The translations under genes were made by a program, and so were the position numbers. Under the pieces are notes generated by a model. It did no database searches, was not told where the DNA came from, and saw only the letters and a program-made list of their open reading frames with translations. Below are positions 29,400-29,410 of a stretch of 29,410 nucleotides of DNA, one piece after another; position 1 is the first letter of the stretch; every line of letters starts with the position of its first letter. The DNA comes from JAUSKF01 sp964355005 (lineage in GTDB: Bacteria; Patescibacteriota; Minisyncoccia; UBA6257; WO2-44-18): assembly GCA_964355005.1 (NCBI GenBank), contig CAYHBX010000002.1:1-29410 (forward strand). The letters run 5' to 3'.

Positions 29400-29410
29400 T
29401 TAGATTCCCC

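Overview
The window looks like one contig from a metagenome-assembled genome of a Candidate Phyla Radiation (Patescibacteria, probably Parcubacteria-like) bacterium. This is an inference. It rests on compact genes with short N-terminal anchors, a lamin-tail-domain protein with a Pro-rich linker, a PG_binding_1 surface protein beside a repeat-bearing surface protein, an uncharacterised 198-residue protein of a type I recall as recurrent in this group, a GxxExxY protein, and AT-rich spacers built from TCTAAAT-like words. No ribosomal or other marker gene is present to fix the lineage. The first 34 bases are the 3' end of an Illumina TruSeq adapter, so the left edge is an artefact, and the right edge also looks doubtful.

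Layout. 35-3893 (minus) carries sugar-phosphate metabolism: transketolase N-terminal part, ribulose-phosphate 3-epimerase, RpiB and GAPDH, interrupted by a free-standing hypothetical gene with its own promoter and terminator. 3917-5233 (minus) holds a PPC/DUF296 protein, a DUF192 protein and a SpoU/TrmH methyltransferase. 5275-6512 (plus) is a two-gene operon: a HAD-like protein and a P-loop kinase-like protein. 6608-10719 is an envelope and redox block: membrane-anchored cyclophilin, a small anchored protein, the lamin-tail protein, a 50-residue membrane protein, a cupredoxin, an AhpF-like thioredoxin reductase with a glutaredoxin-like partner, and an SPW-repeat protein. 10755-12659 holds tRNA-Pro(CGG), flanked by a perfect 24-bp inverted repeat, downstream of the CCA-adding enzyme. 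A DsbA-like protein follows.

13493-29399 is mostly cell-surface polysaccharide and envelope: polyprenyl-phosphate sugar transferase, MOP flippase, a small two-helix membrane protein, sugar nucleotidyltransferase, two surface proteins, an O-antigen ligase/polymerase with TPRs, a short UDP-sugar dehydrogenase, a GT-B-like protein, three DMT/EamA transporters, a NeuB-family synthase, a GxxExxY protein and a truncated D-2-hydroxyacid dehydrogenase. Together the initiating transferase, flippase, ligase/polymerase and precursor enzymes describe an undecaprenyl-linked glycan pathway. The NeuB and DMT cluster suggests a nonulosonic (sialic-like) acid component.

Regulatory signals are unusually readable. 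Several genes have a -10 box 6-7 nt before the ATG, which implies leaderless mRNAs. A second set has near-consensus TTGACA-N17-TATAAT promoters, and most of these also have strong Shine-Dalgarno sites. The most striking non-coding signals are a 148-bp spacer repeat in two near-identical copies that includes the last codons of gap, the hairpin-embedded tRNA, a shared 25-nt promoter module, and inverted sets of ATGCGAA around the GxxExxY gene.
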